A DNA stretch of 64,000 nucleotides from Sulfurimonas sp. (GTDB taxonomy: Bacteria > Campylobacterota > Campylobacteria > Campylobacterales > Sulfurimonadaceae), in NCBI RefSeq assembly GCF_026196735.1, contig NZ_JAPHUF010000007.1:1-64000 (forward strand), written 5' to 3'. Every line of letters begins with the position of its first letter. Within the stretch, counting starts at the first letter, position 1. Below are positions 62,436 to 64,000 of this stretch, piece after piece. A program made the translations under genes and the position numbers. The notes under the pieces were generated by a model that saw only the letters and a list, made by a program, of their open reading frames with translations, did not search any database and was not told where the DNA came from.

Positions 62436-63773
62436 CTAATAATTGATCTGTTTTTCCAAACTTAGCGCACCATCAAAGAGTGTCTGCTCATCATAAGCTT
62501 TAGCTATGAGCTGAAGTCCCACAGGCATGCTGTTTTTACCTTTGTTGATAGGAAGAGAAATAGCCGGAAGACCTGCTAGATTTACACTGATAGAGTAGAG
62601 ATCACTCAGGTACATGTCCATCGGGTTTTTAAGCTCACCAAATTTAGGCGCAGTACCCGGTGCAATAGGTGAAAGTATCAAATTTACATCTTCAAAAATC
62701 TTAGCGTATTGGTCTTTGATGATGTGTCTAGTCTTTTGTGCTTTTACATAGTAGGCTTCATAGTATCCGCTTGAAAGTACAAAGTTTCCAAGCAGTATTC
62801 GGCGCTTGACTTCATCGCCAAAACCATTGCTACGAGTCTGGATAAAAGTATCTTCAAGATTTTTGCCCACTACACGGTTACCATAACGAACACCGTCATA
62901 ACGAGCAAGGTTTGTAGTAGCTTCAGCAGTTGCCGTGATGTAGTAAGCTGAGATATCAAACTTAGCGTCCATTAACTCGCGTTCTACTATCGTATGACCT
63001 GCATTTAGAAGCTCATCTACCGCTAATTCATAAGCTTTTTTTACATCTTCACTAGCATTTTGTATGTGCTTGGGAAGTACAGCAATAGTGAGTTTTCTAG
63101 AAGAGTCTAATTTGTCTGAAACTTTGTCGTTCATATTTGCAGAAGTTGAGTCTTTTTCATCATGACCGCTGATGATGTCATATAAGATTGCTGCATCTTC
63201 AACATTTTGAGTCATCGGACCAATTTGATCTAGTGAAGAAGCATAAGCACCTAATCCATAGCGGCTCACACGACCGTAAGTCGGCTTCATCCCAACGATA
63301 CCACAAAATGAAGCTGGTTGGCGGATAGAACCACCGGTATCACTTCCTAGAGCAGCAATAGCTAAACCTGCACCAACAGCAGCAGCACTCCCACCAGAAC
63401 TTCCCCCCGGTACATGGTCTGCATTGTGAGGGTTTTGAGTCTTACCGTAAAAGCTAGACTCTGTAGTTGAGCCCATAGCAAACTCATCCATATTTGTTCT
63501 ACCAAATGGGCTTAGTCCCGCTTTAGTCATCTTCTCTATTACTGTAGCGTTATATGGAGCTATATAGCCTTGAAGTATGTTTGACCCAGAAGTTACTGAC
63601 CAGTCTTTTACTTGGATGTTGTCTTTTATAGCGATAGGCACGCCTTCGCCGACATTGTTTACATCTATGTAAGCATTTAATTCTGGTCTTGCTTGTATCT
63701 TTGCTTTTAATTCATCTTTAAATTTGTTTAATTCATCTTTATTTAATTTTAATGCTTCTTTTAGGGTAATCAC
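62436..63773 (-). CDS. gatA: Glutamyl-tRNA(Gln)/aspartyl-tRNA(Asn) amidotransferase subunit A
   Basis: GatA releases ammonia from glutamine so that GatCAB can amidate misacylated Glu-tRNA(Gln) or Asp-tRNA(Asn). This 445-residue amidase-signature protein has the Ser-cisSer-Lys triad: Lys in [10 protein letters not shown], cis-Ser in [11 protein letters not shown] and Ser in [11 protein letters not shown]. The start is GTG, with AAGGA seven bases before it. GatB and GatC are not in the window. Confidence 0.96.
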   Translation of the reverse strand: MITLKEALKLNKDELNKFKDELKAKIQARPELNAYIDVNNVGEGVPIAIKDNIQVKDWSVTSGSNILQGYIAPYNATVIEKMTKAGLSPFGRTNMDEFAMGSTTESSFYGKTQNPHNADHVPGGSSGGSAAAVGAGLAIAALGSDTGGSIRQPASFCGIVGMKPTYGRVSRYGLGAYASSLDQIGPMTQNVEDAAILYDIISGHDEKDSTSANMNDKVSDKLDSSRKLTIAVLPKHIQNASEDVKKAYELAVDELLNAGHTIVERELMDAKFDISAYYITATAEATTNLARYDGVRYGNRVVGKNLEDTFIQTRSNGFGDEVKRRILLGNFVLSSGYYEAYYVKAQKTRHIIKDQYAKIFEDVNLILSPIAPGTAPKFGELKNPMDMYLSDLYSISVNLAGLPAISLPINKGKNSMPVGLQLIAKAYDEQTLFDGALSLEKQINY

Positions 63774-63782
63774 AAAATTTCC

Positions 63783-63914
63783 TTATTTGAATTTTTTTAC
63801 TAAGAGTATTCCAACAGCTACGAGAGCAAATATTGCGGCAATACTAGCTACGATAAATGAACTCTCAACAGGTTGTGAAAAATCAGGCAAGTGTTTTCCT
63901 GTCAGTATCTGCAT
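63783..63914 (-). CDS. Small single-helix membrane protein
   Basis: A 43-residue frame ends ten bases before the gatA start and has one clear hydrophobic helix at residues 19-39 (SFIVASIAAIFALVAVGILL) and a basic end. Its ATG lies inside the upstream Zn-ribbon gene (overlap of 32 bases), so translation could be coupled to it. I found it by reading the minus strand. No family is recognised. Confidence 0.5.
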   Translation of the reverse strand: MQILTGKHLPDFSQPVESSFIVASIAAIFALVAVGILLVKKFK

Positions 63915-64000
63915 TCTTAGAGTCTGAGTCTGTAGATGCAATTACTCTCTCACATCTTTGACATGTAGATTCTTCGTTTGGAGCTTGGTATTTCCAACAT
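63883..64000 (-). CDS. C-terminal end of a Zn-ribbon-like protein (cut by window edge)
   Basis: The last 38 residues of a minus-strand frame read in from the right edge. They include Cys-Trp then CQRCE, a CxxC pair typical of a zinc-ribbon tail, and a Ser/Asp-rich end. The rest is outside the window, so function cannot be assigned. It overlaps the 43-residue membrane protein frame and leads toward gatA on the same strand. Confidence 0.45.
   Translation of the reverse strand, partial: CWKYQAPNEESTCQRCERVIASTDSDSKNADTDRKTLA

Noticed and set aside
63724-63927. 67-residue plus-strand frame at the gatA start
   Set aside because: It is antisense to the gatA N-terminus and the small membrane protein, without a ribosome site.

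Overview
This window is a stretch of core chromosome from a low-GC member of the Campylobacterota (epsilonproteobacteria), most like Sulfurimonas and its relatives. The main evidence is the gene content: a single bifunctional Rel/SpoT in a pyrH-rpoZ-spoT run, MutS2, a group III truncated globin, c-type cytochromes, MASE3/GGDEF/EAL signalling, a homoserine O-acetyltransferase/sulfhydrylase pair, a TDT transporter, and an epsilon-type sigma-54 promoter (GGAA-N6-TTGC) before flgH. This assignment rests on recognised proteins, not on a database search. I see no prophage, transposon, integrase, CRISPR array or tRNA. The only RNA gene is the 3' part of a 5S rRNA at the left edge.

Layout. 1-6.3 kb: end of an rRNA operon, ung, then a leftward four-gene run (unknown protein, cytoplasmic trypsin-like protease, M3 oligopeptidase, exonuclease-phosphatase family protein). 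6.4-13.4 kb: rightward pyrH, rpoZ, spoT, tyrS, nitronate monooxygenase-like gene and cell-wall amidase. 13.4-17.2 kb: leftward flhA with a DHH phosphoesterase, and an Rrf2 regulator. 17.3-25 kb: rpsO, a large c-di-GMP enzyme, kdsB, an RNA methyltransferase-lipoprotein-trpC run and yqeY. 25.1-27.3 kb: flgH behind a sigma-54 promoter, translationally coupled to a periplasmic transglutaminase-like protein. 27.3-35.1 kb: SulP transporter, tandem universal stress protein, valS, a degenerate GGDEF protein, a five-haem cytochrome and a diguanylate cyclase. 35.2-43.6 kb: a UvrD-type helicase, EI24/DUF3137/LemA membrane genes, a flavoprotein, a truncated globin and mutS2. 43.7-48.8 kb: cold-shock protein, murC, an aminotransferase, cytochrome c and a ThiF/MoeB-like gene. 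48.8-53.1 kb: nitrilase-like protein, xseB, a thioredoxin-like pair, metX-metY. 53.2-64 kb: TDT transporter, calcium-binding protein, RDD, guaB, a periplasmic thiol-redox cluster (TlpA-like, DsbA-like, DsbB), an ADP-ribosylglycohydrolase-like protein, HPP and globin-sensor membrane proteins, gatA, and the edge of a Zn-ribbon gene.

How the genes work together. Most are housekeeping: nucleotide supply (pyrH, guaB), translation (tyrS, valS, gatA, rpsO), wall and LPS synthesis (murC, amidase, kdsB) and methionine synthesis from O-acetylhomoserine (metX, metY). The accessory interest lies in redox and gas sensing (haem globins, cytochromes, Dsb proteins), c-di-GMP signalling and flagella. Several proteins look like members of enzyme families that have lost catalytic or metal-binding residues.

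The most unusual signals are: a strong local excess of the palindrome CTACATGTAG in coding and non-coding DNA; an intracellular trypsin-like protease carrying a zinc ribbon and a YbjN-like tail, coupled to an unknown partner; a nitrilase-like protein without its catalytic cysteine next to a MoeB-like protein without zinc cysteines; a globin sensor fused to a PsiE-like membrane domain; and a calcium-binding protein behind a FliA-like promoter. Nothing here is proven to be a new system. The counts and motif calls were made by eye.
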